From positions 1 to 5,876 of the forward strand of contig JAFAQW010000107.1 in NCBI GenBank assembly GCA_019245995.1: a stretch of 5,876 nt of DNA, read 5' to 3'. Under the pieces are notes generated by a model. That model was given only the letters and a program-made list of their open reading frames with translations. It had not been told where the DNA came from and did not search any database. This stretch comes from Vulcanimicrobiota bacterium (GTDB lineage Bacteria > Vulcanimicrobiota > Vulcanimicrobiia > Vulcanimicrobiales > Vulcanimicrobiaceae). Shown piece after piece: positions 5,039-5,876 of the stretch. Both the position numbers and the translations under genes were made by a program. The number at the start of each line of letters is the position of its first letter. Position 1 is the first letter of the stretch.

Positions 5039-5876
5039 CTAGTGCAAAAAGTACCGGTGGGTCGAGAAGACCAAAGCGGCGTCGCGGCCGTCTGCGGCCG
5101 CGATGACTTCTTCGTCGCGGATGGAGCCGCCGGGAGCGATGATCGCGGAGCAGCCGCCGTCAATGGCCGCTTCGACGCCGTCGGTGAACGGAAAGAAGCC
5201 GTCGCTCGCGCAGGCCGAACCGCGCGCGTGCGCTCCGGCGCGCCGGGTCGCGATCTGCACGGCGCTGACGCGATTCGTTTGGCCGGCGCAAATGCCGCGC
5301 GTCGTCTCGTCGCGCGCCACGACGATGCCGTTGCTCTTGACGTGACGGACGACGTCCCATGCGAAGGCGAGGTCTCGCCACTCACGAGCCGTGGGCGTGC
5401 GGCGGGAGACCACGCGCCAGCGCTCCTGCGAGGTCGCGGGATCGTCGTCCTCGGCGAGCACCCCGCCCAGGGCCGTGCGCAGTCGCAGTTCTTTGGCCAG
5501 CTCTGAAGGTAGCGTCCGCGCAAAGCGCATGATCCGAAGGTTCTTCTTGCTGCGTAACGCTTCCAACGCGTCCGCGTCGAAGTCCGGCGCGGCAACGATT
5601 TCGAGGAAGTGCTCGGCGAGCGCCGCGCCGGCGGCAGAATCGATTGGGCTGTCCACGGAGACGACTCCGCCAAAGGCCGAAATGGAGTCCGCCGCGAGGG
5701 CCTCGCGCACCGCCGCGCCGACCTGCGAACGCTGCGCGACGCCGCACGGAATCGTATGCTTGATCGTTGCGGCACGGACCGACGCCTCCGGCGCGCTCCG
5801 AACGGGCGCACCGGCCGGCGCGCGTGCCAGCAAACGAAGCGCGGCGTCGAGATCGAGCAAGTTGTTGTACGAGAGC
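5039..5876 (-). CDS. purH: Bifunctional purine biosynthesis protein PurH, C-terminal AICAR transformylase part (5' end outside window)
   Basis: The visible 278 residues are the AICAR formyltransferase domain of PurH, which formylates AICAR with 10-formyl-tetrahydrofolate late in IMP synthesis; the IMP cyclohydrolase domain would lie beyond the right edge. The fragment opens with LSYNNLLDLDAA, the usual start of this domain. IKHTIPCGVA (fragment 38-47) contains the catalytic Lys-His pair. Then come ISAFGGVV (65-72), LGGVLAEDDD (136-145), HVKSNGIVVA (178-187), GQTNRVSA (198-205), SDGFFPFTDGVEAA (224-237) and IAPGGSIRDEEVI (246-258), ending in FSTHRYFLH. The frame is open through 5876, so no start lies in the window; a TTG at 5860 is an internal Leu codon. 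The domain appears somewhat shorter than in E. coli, mainly between the SAFGG and HVKSN motifs. gloA follows after 18 bases. Confidence 0.97.
   Translation of the reverse strand, partial: LSYNNLLDLDAALRLLARAPAGAPVRSAPEASVRAATIKHTIPCGVAQRSQVGAAVREALAADSISAFGGVVSVDSPIDSAAGAALAEHFLEIVAAPDFDADALEALRSKKNLRIMRFARTLPSELAKELRLRTALGGVLAEDDDPATSQERWRVVSRRTPTAREWRDLAFAWDVVRHVKSNGIVVARDETTRGICAGQTNRVSAVQIATRRAGAHARGSACASDGFFPFTDGVEAAIDGGCSAIIAPGGSIRDEEVIAAADGRDAALVFSTHRYFLH

Noticed and set aside
4855..5811. 318-residue minus-strand frame spanning purH and gloA.
   Set aside because: It runs out of frame through both purH and gloA; the translation is Arg/Ser/Pro-rich shadow sequence.

Overview
This GC-rich window holds ordinary chromosomal housekeeping DNA from a diderm (lipopolysaccharide-making) bacterium, plus one uncommon membrane protein gene. 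Three consecutive ADP-heptose synthesis genes indicate an outer membrane with heptose-containing LPS or a related glycan. High GC, heptose kinase and adenylyltransferase encoded as separate proteins, and accB without accC all argue against a standard enteric gammaproteobacterium. A little-sampled phylum is possible (the layout loosely recalls Eremiobacterota/WPS-2), but this is a guess. No tRNA, rRNA, CRISPR array, insertion sequence, phage gene or convincing large repeat was seen.

Layout. Positions 1-3405, minus strand, read right to left: hisS (histidyl-tRNA synthetase), accB (biotin carboxyl carrier protein), gmhA (sedoheptulose-7-phosphate isomerase), rfaE1/hldA-type heptose-7-phosphate kinase, and the first 41 codons of rfaE2/hldC-type heptose-1-phosphate adenylyltransferase, which leaves the window at its left edge. 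Every junction overlaps by 1 to 16 bases, so this is almost certainly one translationally coupled operon joining protein synthesis, fatty-acid synthesis and envelope sugar supply. Positions 3406-3469 are a 64-base divergent intergenic region. Positions 3470-4606, plus strand, encode a 378-residue polytopic membrane protein that looks like a compact fusion of a DUF318/UPF0718 (YraQ/YcgR-type) permease with a TIGR03943/DUF1980 (YcgQ-type) partner. Positions 4619-5876, minus strand, hold the 3' part of purH (AICAR transformylase domain), then gloA (glyoxalase I) 18 bases later. gloA converges on the permease gene with a 12-base gap.

How the genes work together. GmhA, RfaE1 and RfaE2 catalyse steps 1, 2 and 4 of ADP-L-glycero-D-manno-heptose synthesis; the phosphatase (GmhB) and epimerase (HldD) are not in view. 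AccB carries the biotin of acetyl-CoA carboxylase, which feeds lipid A and phospholipid acyl chains, so accB and the heptose genes both serve envelope building. purH and gloA look co-transcribed but are not linked in pathway. The fused permease is the item most worth following up: family and architecture are readable, but its substrate is unknown.
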